Counted from the stretch's first letter, positions 8,960 to 18,300 are shown. The stretch: DNA of 33,874 nt from Phycisphaerales bacterium (GCA_020343675.1 CP070806.1:2727004-2760877); one strand, 5' to 3'. Numbers and translations are program-made. Notes: generated from the sequence alone by a model not told the origin.

Positions 8960-9025
8960 CTCTTATCGGATAGACCTTGACATGCCGCCCCTGCGGCTCT
9001 TCATAACACCATCGACCGATAAGAG
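8960..9025. repeat. 10-bp perfect inverted repeat overlapping the ParA-fusion promoter start
   Basis: CTCTTATCGG at 8960-8969 and its exact complement CCGATAAGAG at 9016-9025, with 46 nt between. The right arm covers the edge of the -10 box and the predicted start point; the left arm lies about 50 nt into the transcript. A smaller GCCGC/GCGGC hairpin sits between them at 8984-8997. The arrangement suits a pair of operator half-sites more than an RNA stem, because most of one arm precedes the start point. This is inference. Confidence 0.4.
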
Positions 9026-9052
9026 TGTAGCATACTCAGCGGCAAAAGTCAA
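9024..9052 (-). promoter_or_regulatory. Candidate sigma70 promoter for the ParA fusion gene
   Basis: Minus strand TTGACT (9052-9047), 17-nt spacer, TACACT (9029-9024). Predicted start near 9017, more than 400 nt before the ATG at 8610. No better candidate was seen closer to the gene. Confidence 0.5.
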
Positions 9053-9233
9053 GGTTTTTTGGGCCGAAAACGGCCTCATTTGACGCAGCCCGAAAAATTT
9101 GTCCGTTTTGGAGCTTATGGAACCGCGAACACCATAGTTTTGGGACCCAGGAAATGGTTCGACAGCGCGGCGGCCCTCGGTTTTGCTGATCGGACCGGGG
9201 GCGGAAAAGGCAGTCGCCACAGCCGGAGAAAGC

Positions 9234-9262
9234 TTGACGCGGCCCGGTTCTGAGCCAATAAT
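9234..9262 (+). promoter_or_regulatory. Candidate sigma70 promoter for the VOC-sulfatase unit
   Basis: Plus strand TTGACG (9234-9239), 17-nt spacer, AATAAT (9257-9262). Start expected near 9269, with a leader of about 70 nt to the ATG at 9339. Confidence 0.42.
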
Positions 9263-9338
9263 CATGCCGATCGGCACGATGTGGAAGAACACTGCTTCAT
9301 GCTTTTGAAAGCCAAATTCGATGAATAGGAGATTCAGT

Positions 9339-9869
9339 ATGACCTGCAAGTTTGTGAATGGGAAGGCATTGGCGGCGGTGCTGATGGTCGCCGGATTGAC
9401 AGTCTCGGGCTGCCACACCGCTTCAACGAACTCTGGAGACAAGGAGCACTGGACGATGAACGCCACCAACAGGATAAGGTTCGAGCATGTAGCTATTAAT
9501 GTTGAGGACCCGGTCGCTATGGCCGAATGGTATTGCGAGAACGTCGGAATGAGAATGGTGCGCCAAGGGCCTCCGCCCGCGAACGCACGTTTCATTTCCG
9601 ATGCAGGAGGTAATATGATGATGGAGATTTATCACAATCCTCCCGATGCGGTGCCGGATTATGCTGCGATGGACCCGTTGGTACTTCACATCGCGTTCAT
9701 GGTCGATGACGTGAAGGGAATCTGCCGGGAGCTGGTCGCCGCCGGGGCGACCGTCGCTCAGGAGACGTACACAACAGACAGCGGCGATGAAATTGCCATG
9801 CTGCGCGACCCGTGGGGCGTCCCCATCCAGTTTCTCAAGCGGGCAAACCCGATGCTCTCAAATGATTAG
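9339..9869 (+). CDS. VOC-fold (glyoxalase/dioxygenase-like) lipoprotein
   Basis: 176 residues. A lipoprotein signal peptide ends in VSGC with C25 as the lipidated cysteine, so the protein should be anchored outside the cytoplasm. The mature part is a single vicinal-oxygen-chelate module of about 120 residues: FEHVAINVEDP opens the first beta-alpha unit, MMEIYHN and LHIAFMVDD carry candidate metal ligands (Glu, His), and the final strand PIQFLKR has Gln where active enzymes often have Glu. Catalysis is therefore uncertain; a binding role is possible. The start is the ATG at 9339 because AGGAG with a 7-nt spacer precedes it; an earlier ATG at 9321 lacks a site. The stop is three bases before the sulfatase ATG, so the two are very likely co-translated. 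Confidence 0.8.
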   Translation: MTCKFVNGKALAAVLMVAGLTVSGCHTASTNSGDKEHWTMNATNRIRFEHVAINVEDPVAMAEWYCENVGMRMVRQGPPPANARFISDAGGNMMMEIYHNPPDAVPDYAAMDPLVLHIAFMVDDVKGICRELVAAGATVAQETYTTDSGDEIAMLRDPWGVPIQFLKRANPMLSND

Positions 9870-9872
9870 GCG

Positions 9873-11303
9873 ATGAATTCGGGAAACTGCTCAAGACGCA
9901 AGTTTGTCAGCGCCGTCGGACTCGGCGCGGTCGGTTGGGCCGTCTCGCGGTCGGTTGCAACATCCGGGGCGGCAGGCACCAGGAAGCCCAACATTGTATT
10001 CATCCTGGCCGATGATTTGGGCTGGGCGGAATTGGGCTGCTGTGGAAACACGTTTAACGAGACACCCCATCTTGACAGGCTTGCAAAGCAGGGCATGCGG
10101 TTCACCGATGCGTATGCGGCCGCACCGGTTTGTTCTCCCTATCGGGCGGCCCTGATGACGGGGCTGTATCCGGCGCGGGTCGGCATTACCGATTATCTGC
10201 GGCCCGGTGACACGAATCATCTGGCCCGAAGGTATGTGACCATCGCCGAGACGTTGAGAAGAGCAGGCTATGTGACAGGCATTGTCGGCAAATGGCACCT
10301 GAGCGGCTACGCAAATCACGGGGCCGAAGAATTCCCTCCGGCGGTGCACGGCTTCGAGGAGACTATCGTTTCGGAGAATCGCGGCATTGGAGGAGGCAGC
10401 TATTTCCATCCTTATCACTTCAACCGTGAGATTGATAAGCGTCTGCCCGGCAAAGAGCACCTGATCGACCGGTGCAATCTGGAGGCCGTCGAGTTCATCG
10501 AGCGCCACAAGAACCGGCCGTTTTTTCTTTACCTGAGCCACTATGCGGTCCATACGAGGCTCGAAGGCAAGCCGGAATTCGTTTCGGAATTCGAGAACAA
10601 ATCCGGCGCCGGCAAGGGACAAAACGCCCGGCGCAACAATCCGCATCTGGCCGCTCAGCTCAAGAGTATCGACCAGGGCGTCGGCATGGTCATTCGGAAA
10701 CTCGACGAGCTCGGATTAGCCGATGATACAGTTGTGGTTTTCACCGGCGACAACGGCGGCGAAAGCCGTGTGACCAGCAACGGCCCGCTTCGGGCGGGTA
10801 AATCGACTCTTTACGAGGGCGGGATTCGAGTTCCACTGGTCATCCGCTATCCGAAGGTCGTACCGGCCGGGACTACATGCAAGACGACGACATCAAACAT
10901 CGATTTCTATCCGACGTTCCGTGAGCTGGCTGGCATCAAGCCGGATTCGCGCGCTACCGACGGCGTGTCCATCACCACCTTGTTGCGCAATGCCGAAGCT
11001 AAATTGAAACGCGATACGCTGTATTGGCATTACCCATTGGACAAGCCGCACTTTCTGGGCGGACGTTCCGCCGGAGCGATTCGCAAGGGCCACTGGAAGC
11101 TCATCCAGTTCTTCGATACGGGGGAAAAGGAACTCTACAGCCTCGAAGACGACGTGGGCGAGCAGAATAATCTGGCGTCGAAAAACCCCGACAAGGTCGC
11201 TGAGTTGCTTGGACTGCTCGCCGCGTGGCGCAAGCAAGTCGACGCCAAGATTCCGAGCGGGCAGCAGGGCGGTGAAGACCTCGGATCAAAAGCTAACCTG
11301 TAA
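9873..11303 (+). CDS. Tat-exported sulfatase (arylsulfatase family S1)
   Basis: 476 residues. The N-terminus has a twin-arginine motif SRRKFV followed by a hydrophobic stretch, indicating Tat export of the folded enzyme. NIVFILADDLGW (residues 40-51) supplies the calcium-binding Asp pair. CSPYR at 87-91 within CSPYRAALMTG is the C-x-P-x-R signature, C87 being the residue converted to formylglycine. GKWHLSG and FTGDNGGE give the remaining active-site Lys/His and metal Asp/Asn. Length is usual for the family. The product would remove sulfate esters, probably from a polysaccharide; the substrate is not readable. No maturase (anSME or FGE) is in the window. It is coupled to the VOC lipoprotein gene just upstream and converges on the phosphofructokinase gene. 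Confidence 0.93.
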   Translation: MNSGNCSRRKFVSAVGLGAVGWAVSRSVATSGAAGTRKPNIVFILADDLGWAELGCCGNTFNETPHLDRLAKQGMRFTDAYAAAPVCSPYRAALMTGLYPARVGITDYLRPGDTNHLARRYVTIAETLRRAGYVTGIVGKWHLSGYANHGAEEFPPAVHGFEETIVSENRGIGGGSYFHPYHFNREIDKRLPGKEHLIDRCNLEAVEFIERHKNRPFFLYLSHYAVHTRLEGKPEFVSEFENKSGAGKGQNARRNNPHLAAQLKSIDQGVGMVIRKLDELGLADDTVVVFTGDNGGESRVTSNGPLRAGKSTLYEGGIRVPLVIRYPKVVPAGTTCKTTTSNIDFYPTFRELAGIKPDSRATDGVSITTLLRNAEAKLKRDTLYWHYPLDKPHFLGGRSAGAIRKGHWKLIQFFDTGEKELYSLEDDVGEQNNLASKNPDKVAELLGLLAAWRKQVDAKIPSGQQGGEDLGSKANL

Positions 11304-11322
11304 GATAAATCCGGATTGCGAG

Positions 11323-12642
11323 TTACGGGGCCTGGCCCGTTGTCTCCAGGACGGTCTGCCACAGGAAGCCATCGGGATTGATCGTCTTCCTTTTCAGCAC
11401 GGTCAGTTCCATAGGCACATGCACAAAATGCTGGTTCCAATAGCCGACCACCATGTTCGTTCGCCCCGAAAGACCTGCATGTACGGCGTTCTGCCCAAGC
11501 ATCACACAAAACACCGAGTCGTTGGAATCCGCGGGCAGGCTGCGAATCATGTAACTTGGATCAATGTATTTCAGCGCCAGCGGCTTTTGCCTTTCTCGGA
11601 AGTACGCAGTGATCTTCTCTTTCAAGAGCAGGCCAATGTCCTCGCGCAGGACATTGCCGGAGGCATCCTTCCTCTGATCGCCGCTTTTCTTTGTAAGGTC
11701 TGAGCCGGCCCCCTCGGCGACGACCACTACGGCATGGTGTTTTTCATCGAGTCGTTTCTCGAGAGCGCGCAGAAATCCGCCTTGCCCTTCGAGAACGAGG
11801 GGAACTTCGGGTATCAAACAGAAATTCACATCGCTGTTGGCTAAGCTTGCATAGGCGGCAATGAAACCCGATTCCCGGCCCATTAGTTTGACCAGGCCGA
11901 CGCCGTTCCAGGCGCCTCTGGCTTCTTCGTGAGCCCCGCAGATCGCCGAACGCGTCGCCTCGACGGCGGTCGAAAAGCCGAAGGACTGCTCGATGCCCGA
12001 GATATCATTGTCAATCGTTTTCGGCACGCCGATCACCGAGATCTGAAGCCCCCTCTTCTTTATTGCTCCGGCTAACGCGCGCGCTCCGCGGAGCGTCCCG
12101 TCTCCGCCGATGGCAAACAGCACGCCGATGTCCATCCTTTGCAGCGTGTCGATCATCTCATCAACGTCCTGGGGGCCCCGGGAAGAAGACAGAATATCTC
12201 CTCCCTTGAGATGAATGTCGTTGACCAGCTCCGGCGTCAGCAACAGAGGCGGCCTCGGGGCCTTTGACGAGAGCCCGACGTATCCATACCGAAAGCCAAA
12301 GACGTTGGCGACGCCGTACTGACCCGTGAGGCTGAGCGTGATGGTCCGAATGACGTCGTTGAGCCCGGGGCATAATCCGCCGCACGTGACGATGCCGCAA
12401 TTCAGTTTCAAAGGATCACAGAAGAGCCTTCGGCGGGGCCCGGCTCGCTCGAACATAGGCGCATCGTCCGCCGAATCCCGGAGGGCTTTGAGACTCTCGG
12501 AATGCGCGTACATCAGAACTCTTTCGTCGTCCTGAATAAAACGATAACCTCGCGGCATCAGGGGCGAATCGACCCGCGCAGGGCCCAGCGTCTCGATGGC
12601 CAGATCCGGCAGCTCATCCGGTCTTAAACAATAGGCATCCAT
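11323..12642 (-). CDS. pfkA: 6-phosphofructokinase (ATP-dependent type likely)
   Basis: 439 residues, cytoplasmic, phosphorylating fructose 6-phosphate in glycolysis. A family-typical N-terminal extension of about 80 residues precedes the core. GIVTCGGLCPGLND (83-96) is the nucleotide-binding loop, GGDGT (179-183) has Gly as in ATP enzymes (pyrophosphate enzymes have Asp there), PKTIDND (207-213) carries the catalytic Asp D211, and MGRESGF (254-260) is the sugar-phosphate loop. The combination GGDGT plus PKTIDND is the pattern of the plant/trypanosomatid-like group whose members use ATP despite the Lys of pyrophosphate enzymes. The start has GAGGA about 5 nt upstream. It appears to be a single-gene unit with its own promoter, and it ends 19 bases from the sulfatase stop. 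Confidence 0.9.
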   Translation of the reverse strand: MDAYCLRPDELPDLAIETLGPARVDSPLMPRGYRFIQDDERVLMYAHSESLKALRDSADDAPMFERAGPRRRLFCDPLKLNCGIVTCGGLCPGLNDVIRTITLSLTGQYGVANVFGFRYGYVGLSSKAPRPPLLLTPELVNDIHLKGGDILSSSRGPQDVDEMIDTLQRMDIGVLFAIGGDGTLRGARALAGAIKKRGLQISVIGVPKTIDNDISGIEQSFGFSTAVEATRSAICGAHEEARGAWNGVGLVKLMGRESGFIAAYASLANSDVNFCLIPEVPLVLEGQGGFLRALEKRLDEKHHAVVVVAEGAGSDLTKKSGDQRKDASGNVLREDIGLLLKEKITAYFRERQKPLALKYIDPSYMIRSLPADSNDSVFCVMLGQNAVHAGLSGRTNMVVGYWNQHFVHVPMELTVLKRKTINPDGFLWQTVLETTGQAP

Positions 12643-12666
12643 AGGCTATCCTCAAGAAACGTCCGG

Positions 12667-12696
12667 ATTATCCACCATTAACGGCGAGCCTGTCAA
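12667..12696 (-). promoter_or_regulatory. Candidate sigma70 promoter for phosphofructokinase
   Basis: Minus strand perfect TTGACA (12696-12691), 18-nt spacer, GATAAT (12672-12667). Start near 12660, leader of about 18 nt. Confidence 0.5.
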
Positions 12697-12765
12697 AGGA
12701 TTTCTGGTCACCCGTGGTCAGGGCAAGCCAGGTTCCGACGCGTCCGCGAAAAATGGAGAAATCGA

Positions 12766-12794
12766 TGGACTTCTCGGGCGGCGCACATTAGAAT
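12766..12794 (+). promoter_or_regulatory. Candidate promoter for the TPR pseudoprotease gene
   Basis: Plus strand TGGACT (12766-12771), 17-nt spacer, TAGAAT (12789-12794). The -35 match is only 4/6. Start near 12801, leader of about 98 nt. Confidence 0.33.
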
Positions 12795-12898
12795 CCGCTT
12801 GTATTTCTTTGGGAACACGCCAAGTCAGAGCGTTGGGCGCAAAGTGCAAGCCAAGAGCAGACAAACGAGGCTTATGAGGCAATCTGCCAGAGGTTCTT

Positions 12899-15160
12899 AT
12901 GAAACGAAAGCTGCGGATTCTCCTGGTTTCATTGTGCACGTGTGGATCGGCAACTCAAGCGCCGGCTGCGGATGATTATCTGGCCGGGCTCGTCAAGCGG
13001 ATCCAACCTGCCATAATAACGGTCTTGACCTACGACAGTCAGAGTCGGCCTTTGAGTCAGGGCAGTGGCTTTTCTCTCAATGAGCAGGGGCATGTGGTCA
13101 CCAGTCTCAGCCTGCTGCAGGGGGCGTACCGTGCCCGGGTCAGAACCTCGGACGGCGCGGAGCATCCCGTTACGCGGGTTCTGGCCGAGCATATCGAGGC
13201 CGGGCTTGTGAAAGTATCGGTCGATATGCCCGAGCAGAGCGTCATGCCTCTGCGCATGGCCGGGCTGGCGCCGGAGATTACCGAACCTGTGATTGTCGTC
13301 GGAGCTTCGGGCGAGCGAGGACAAGTCTTCAGCGAAGGTATCGTTGTGGTCGTCCGGAACACGCCGCTCATCGGCCCGGTTTATCAGATATCCGCCCCTG
13401 TCCGGCCGGACCTGGTCGGAGGCCCCGTGCTCAACGGCAGGGCGGAAGTGGTCGGCGTAGCCCTCGTCGGGCGAACTGCCGAACAAGACTTGAACGTTGC
13501 CATTGACGCCGAGCGGTTCCTGTCCTCCGAGTCCCGGGGGACGGGCAAGACCCTCAGAGAGTGGGCTGCCGATGTTTCGAGGAATCCGCTGGGACCGGCT
13601 AATCAGGCATATCACGAAGCGATGGCCTTTGTATGGGCGGGCAAGTACACTGAAGCGCTCGATTCATTCAACAAAGCCGCCGAGGCCGAGACACAGGCCG
13701 CCCAGCCTTGGCTGTATGTTGGCTATTGTCATGCCGAGATGGGACGCCATCTCGAAGCCGTACAAGCCTATGAGCGGGCCATCAAGCTCAAAGCTGACTA
13801 CGCAGAGGCCCACTACTATCTCGCGGTTGCCCAGGGACAGCTCGGGCGCCACCTCGAAGCGATTGAGACGTGCAAGAAGGCGCTGAGCATCGAGCCGAAT
13901 CTGCCGGAAGCGCACTCTTTGTTGGGATTGTCCTATGCGAAGCTGAACCAGTATAGTGAAGCCCTAAATGCATTCAAACAAGCCATCGAGATCAAACCGG
14001 ACTACACCGACGCCCACTATGACCTGGGCATGGTCTATGGGCAGCTTGCCCGGCACCAGGAGGCGATGGAAGCGTTCAAGCAAGCTGTACGTATCAGGCC
14101 GGGTTTCGTGGACGCCCACTACAACCTCGGTGTCGCGTACAGCGAGCTTGGGCGCACCGAGGAAGCTGCCGAGTCCTTCGAGCAGGCCCTTCGCATTGCC
14201 CCGGATTTCATGGAAGCTTACTCCCGGCTTCGAGCGACTTATTCCCTGCTCGGCCGCTATGAGGAAGCGGTCGAGGTCTGCAAGCAAGCCATACGTATCG
14301 ACCCTGATGATGCCGTTGCTCACTACGATCTGGGTGTCGCCTTTGACCATCTTGGGCGGTATTCCGACGCCGCGGATGCTTACGAGCAGGCGATTCGCCT
14401 CAAACGTGATTACCTGGAGGCCTACCACAATCTGGGCGTGGCCTATGGCGTGCTTGGCCGGCACCAGGACGCCATCGACGCCTTCAGGCAGGCTGTACGG
14501 ATCGACCCTGAAGATCCGATATCATACGCCGGTCTCGGGTCCTCCTACAGCGAGCTCGGCCGCCACCAGGAGGCCATCGACGCGTGCAGACAAGCGATCA
14601 ACCTCAAGCCCGATTACGCAAGGGCGCACCTGGGCCTGGGGATTGCTTACGAGGGGCTTGGCCGCTTGGATGACGCGATCGAAGCCCTGAAGCAGGCCGT
14701 CAAAGTGGATCCCGATTTCGCCGATGCGCACCTGAATCTCGGGCTTGTCTATGGCCGGCTGGGGCAGTACGAAGAAGCCACAGAGGCCTGCAAACGCGCC
14801 GTTCAAATGAAACCCGACTATGCCATGGCGCATTTCTGGCTGGGGATTGCCTACAACGAGCTCGGCCTCGGTGAGGAGGCAATCGAAGCCTTCAAACAGG
14901 CTGTTCGCGCCAGGGCGGATCTGGCTGAGGCGCACCTGAACATGGGTATAACCTACGGCCAGCTCGGTCGCTACCAGGAAGCCATTGGGGCCTTCAGGCA
15001 GGTCATCCTGCTCATACCTGACGATGCCGACGCTCACTTCGGGCTGGGATTGTCCTATCTGTCGGTCGGCGACAAAGGCCTGGCCCTGGAGGAATACAAG
15101 GTGTTGAAGCCCCTGAACAGGGCTCTGGCCAATGAGCTTTTCGACCGTATTTACGAATAG
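12899..15160 (+). CDS. Exported protein with degenerate trypsin-like domain and 15 TPR repeats
   Basis: 753 residues. A signal peptide spans about residues 1-23 (ending near QAPAA). Residues of about 27-210 align by pattern to the HtrA/trypsin-like fold: GSGFSLNEQGHVVT matches the GSGVII...GYILTN segment, and GGPVLN matches the GNSGGP segment. All three catalytic positions appear changed: His is Ser71, Asp is Glu100 and Ser is Val173. It is therefore expected to be inactive as a protease and to act by binding. Residues 235-745 are 15 near-continuous 34-residue TPRs (AHYNLGVAYSELGR...EAFKQAV..P), making a long solenoid for protein contacts, presumably in the periplasm. GAGG lies 5 nt before the ATG. 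It converges on gspD. A role with the secretion system is possible but unproven. Confidence 0.85.
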   Translation: MKRKLRILLVSLCTCGSATQAPAADDYLAGLVKRIQPAIITVLTYDSQSRPLSQGSGFSLNEQGHVVTSLSLLQGAYRARVRTSDGAEHPVTRVLAEHIEAGLVKVSVDMPEQSVMPLRMAGLAPEITEPVIVVGASGERGQVFSEGIVVVVRNTPLIGPVYQISAPVRPDLVGGPVLNGRAEVVGVALVGRTAEQDLNVAIDAERFLSSESRGTGKTLREWAADVSRNPLGPANQAYHEAMAFVWAGKYTEALDSFNKAAEAETQAAQPWLYVGYCHAEMGRHLEAVQAYERAIKLKADYAEAHYYLAVAQGQLGRHLEAIETCKKALSIEPNLPEAHSLLGLSYAKLNQYSEALNAFKQAIEIKPDYTDAHYDLGMVYGQLARHQEAMEAFKQAVRIRPGFVDAHYNLGVAYSELGRTEEAAESFEQALRIAPDFMEAYSRLRATYSLLGRYEEAVEVCKQAIRIDPDDAVAHYDLGVAFDHLGRYSDAADAYEQAIRLKRDYLEAYHNLGVAYGVLGRHQDAIDAFRQAVRIDPEDPISYAGLGSSYSELGRHQEAIDACRQAINLKPDYARAHLGLGIAYEGLGRLDDAIEALKQAVKVDPDFADAHLNLGLVYGRLGQYEEATEACKRAVQMKPDYAMAHFWLGIAYNELGLGEEAIEAFKQAVRARADLAEAHLNMGITYGQLGRYQEAIGAFRQVILLIPDDADAHFGLGLSYLSVGDKGLALEEYKVLKPLNRALANELFDRIYE
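13601..15133 (+). repeat. Fifteen consecutive TPR units
   Basis: Units are 34 residues (102 bases) with the TPR consensus W/L-G-Y-A-F-A-P. Units 2-14 mostly open with AHYxLG or a close variant and end with xPDxxxx. They are similar but not identical at DNA level. Confidence 0.85.
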
Positions 15161-15237
15161 AGGCAAGGCTCACGTGCGGACGGAGGGCCGGGGCACGGCG
15201 TGCACATACCGCAGATGAATGCATACCGCTCAAAAAG

Positions 15238-15274
15238 AAACAGGGCTGCTGCGATCTAAACAGCAGGCCCTGTT
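15238..15274 (-). terminator. Rho-independent terminator of the type II secretion operon
   Basis: AAACAGGGCTGCTG (15238-15251) pairs with CAGCAGGCCCTGTTT (15260-15274), with one bulged G and an 8-nt loop. Read on the minus strand the stem is followed by TTTCTTTTTG, a usable U-tract. On the plus strand the tail is weak, so it may serve the convergent TPR gene less efficiently. Confidence 0.75.
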
Positions 15275-15333
15275 TCGACTTGTCCCAAGCGGTCGTGACG
15301 GATGGCCGCGGCCGCGATGAAGAGCATCGGCGC

Positions 15334-18300
15334 CTATTGGCTGATATCTTCCATGGTCGTGTTCAACTGCTCCCGAATGGTCTCGAGCCTTTCCATCGAA
15401 CGCTGTATTTCTTCTTTGGTGCCGGGAAGCGTGTTGTCGGGCTCGTCGATCACGTAGGGCGTAATAAACACGAGCATCTCGTTGTTTGCCGCTATCGTTT
15501 CGCTGTGACTGAACAACATTCCGAGCAGAGGTATGTCGCCAAGCAGCGGAATCTTCCGGTCCACAGCCCTGTCCTGCTGGAAGAGAATGCCGCCGAGCAT
15601 GATGGTCTGGCCGTCGCTCACAATCATGTTGGTCTTTGTTTCCATCTCGGTCCGCACCGGTTGGGTATTCTCTTCCTCGGATGTAAGCTGCGAGATGATG
15701 ATGTTGATGATCATGTCCACATCGTTGCCGGGAGTAATACTTGGTCTGACGGCCAGAGTCATGCCTACTCTTTGAAATTCGTAATTCTGCACGTTCCCGG
15801 CCGTCGCCGAACTGGTCGCACTCGTGAAGAACGCGACTTTTTCGCCTTTGAAGAAGCTTGCTTCCTCGTTGTCTTCGGTCCACAGCGTCTGTTGATTGAG
15901 AATCTTGGCCTGCGCCTTCTTGGCCAGGAAATCGAGCATCGCCGTAACGTCGGTGGCCGCCTGGAACGTCCAGGCTCCGTGCGTCTCCATATACGAGAGC
16001 TGATTGAGAATGGCCGCCGTGTTCTCATCGTAGTTGCCGAACGCAAGCGTGGACGACGACGACGGTGCAAGCTGCACACCGAGCGAGGTCATGCTGCTGT
16101 GGTCCACCTCCACGATGATCGCTTTGATCATAACTTGCTTGCCGGGCGTATCAAGCAGCTCGATCAATTCCTGGATCTTGGGGTGATACTCGGGCGGCGC
16201 CAGGACAAGGACCGATTTCGTGCGACGATCGGGGACGAAGCGGATTCTGCCGATGACATTGCTGATGGGCATTTCCGTATCGACGGTACGGCGTGCCCCG
16301 GAGCCGGACCACCAGGGCGTGTAAGTTGTCTGAGAGGTATTGCTCTGAGTGCTGCTGGTGCTGGTGTCCTCTTCCATGGAGTACTCGCTCAATCCCGTCG
16401 CACCCCGCCGCAGAGCCGCCGATGTGCCCGATTCGGCAAACATCGCATTGAGGATTTCACTGAGCTCCTCCGGATCGGCGTACTTGAGCGTTACCACTCT
16501 CGGCACCTCAGCCATCTCCTCCTTGTCAAGCTCGGCCACCAGATCTTCAATCACCGCGTAGGCCTCGGGAATCTTGCTAATCACGATGATCTTCTTCGTC
16601 CCGGGCACTTCTTCAAACGTCATCTGCCCGTAAAGGGCGCCGACGATTTTCTCCTGATCCACGAACATACTGCCGCCATACATGCTCCGCATGATCGAAA
16701 CACTTCTGCTGCGACTACCGCTGCTGCTGCTGCCGCCCTCGCTGAAGAGCGTGTTCAATAAATTGGCCATTTCAACGGGGTCCATGTTGCGCAGCTCAAT
16801 GATCCTCGGCTTGACCGCATCGACGTCCAACGGAACGTCCCACTCGGTGATTCGCTTCCTGATTTCTTGCATGTTCTCAGGCGAGGCGACGACGGTGATC
16901 TCCTTCAGTGACGGGTAGGACACAACCTTCACCGTATCAGAGGATTGCGATGAGCTTCCGCGCCCGTAGCCATATCTGTACGAACTGTATCGGCTGCTGC
17001 TCCTGCTGCTCATTCCCTCCTGATAAAGCTCATCCAGTTTTTCCTTAATCATGTCGGGGTCGGCATGTTTGAGGGGAATGTGGACCGTCTCGAACAGACC
17101 CGGAGGAACGTCAATCTCTGCAATCATCTTCTTGACAAGTTCACGAAGGTCTGTCCTGCCAAAAACGATCACCTGCTGGCTGTCCCTGAGCGGCTCAATG
17201 AGAATGCTCGGTAAAAACTCCGTCCCCGGCAGTTGCTGGAAACCGTCTTCAATGCTGTCCTCCACCTCACCGGGGTCGGCGTATCTGAGCTGGACGATCT
17301 CATACTCCGAATCGACCGGTTCTTCCTTGTCGAGCTTGCTTACCCAATCTCTTATCTTCAGCAGGTCATCGGCCGACGCTTTGACAATGATCCACTTGCG
17401 CCGGGGCTCGGGGATGAGGACGATCGGCCCTTTGGTCGTGCCGACAAGGACCGATGTCGCCGTCCCGGTCTTCGAGTCGGATTTGCTGCTGGAACTGCTG
17501 GACGACGTTCTGGATGAACTTGAGCTGCGGCTTGAATCGCGAGGATCACCCCGGCCACGGCCGTAATCTCTGCTGGACCGTCGAGTGGCAATACCCTGGC
17601 TTTCACCCAACAGAATGTTCAACATCTGGACGATTTCTGATGGGTCGCCGTAACGCACTTCGATGATGTCCGTGACGGCCTGCTCGGCCCCGGGCACGTC
17701 AAACTGCTGGATAATCCGCTCAAGGCGCATCAGGTTCCCAACCGTATCGATGACCATCAGAGTGCCGCTGAGTTCATCAACACTGACATAACCGTGCTCG
17801 CCAATCAACGGTTGAATGATCGTGCCCATCTCGGCCGGACCGTAGCTGGTCATCTCAAAGAACTTCTGCACAATCTGCTCTTTGTTTTCGATCAGAGCGA
17901 GCGGCTCGCCGGCGGCTATCGTGGGAATCCGCCCCAGTTTGGCATCCGTGATCGGTTCCAGGAAAATCTCCCCATCCGTTTCGGTCGCGATGTAGCCCTT
18001 CATACGCAGCGCGCTGTAGATCACGTTGATCGCTCTGCTTCTGGGCAGCCGCTCCGGCGCGTAGATGGTCACCCGTTGTTTCATTGCCTCATCGGTCGGA
18101 ATGATGACCTTGCCCGTCCAGGCGGCGAGCTTCTCGATGATGTTTTTCATCTCGACGCTTTTGAGATTCACAAACTCCATCGGCCCATTCGGCTCGCCAG
18201 GTCCGGCCGGTGCGCCGGCCACAATTCTCCTAGGCTCGTTCCCATCGGCGGGTCTTTCCGGCTCATCGACGGCGAAGCTTACCATAGGCTCATTGGCATC

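Larger units (their letters stand above)
8611..9338. other. 728-nt divergent intergenic region: long leader of the ParA fusion plus VOC promoter
   Basis: Two promoters point outward: 9024-9052 leftward and 9234-9262 rightward. The leftward transcript would have a leader of about 400 nt. Within it, one minus-strand frame runs from a GTG at 8951 to a TAG at 8736-8738. The same frame then continues for 42 codons to a TGA that overlaps the ParA ATG by four bases (ATGA). A 7-A run at 8852-8858 (U-run in the transcript) follows a weak stem. Whether this is a small interrupted gene, a regulatory leader or chance cannot be settled here. The rest, about 9060-9230, holds nothing recognisable. Confidence 0.45.

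Noticed and set aside
8963..9595. 210-codon minus-strand frame spanning the VOC gene start
   Set aside because: It overlaps the well-supported VOC lipoprotein antisense, and no ribosome site is seen.
13601..15133. Regular about 102-base periodicity that could suggest a repeat array or CRISPR
   Set aside because: The period equals a 34-residue TPR unit in a continuous reading frame, units are diverged, and there are no identical repeats with unique spacers.
15280..16761. 493-codon plus-strand open frame opposite gspD
   Set aside because: Antisense to the conserved secretin core. The translated product has no domain pattern and has the composition of a mirrored gene.
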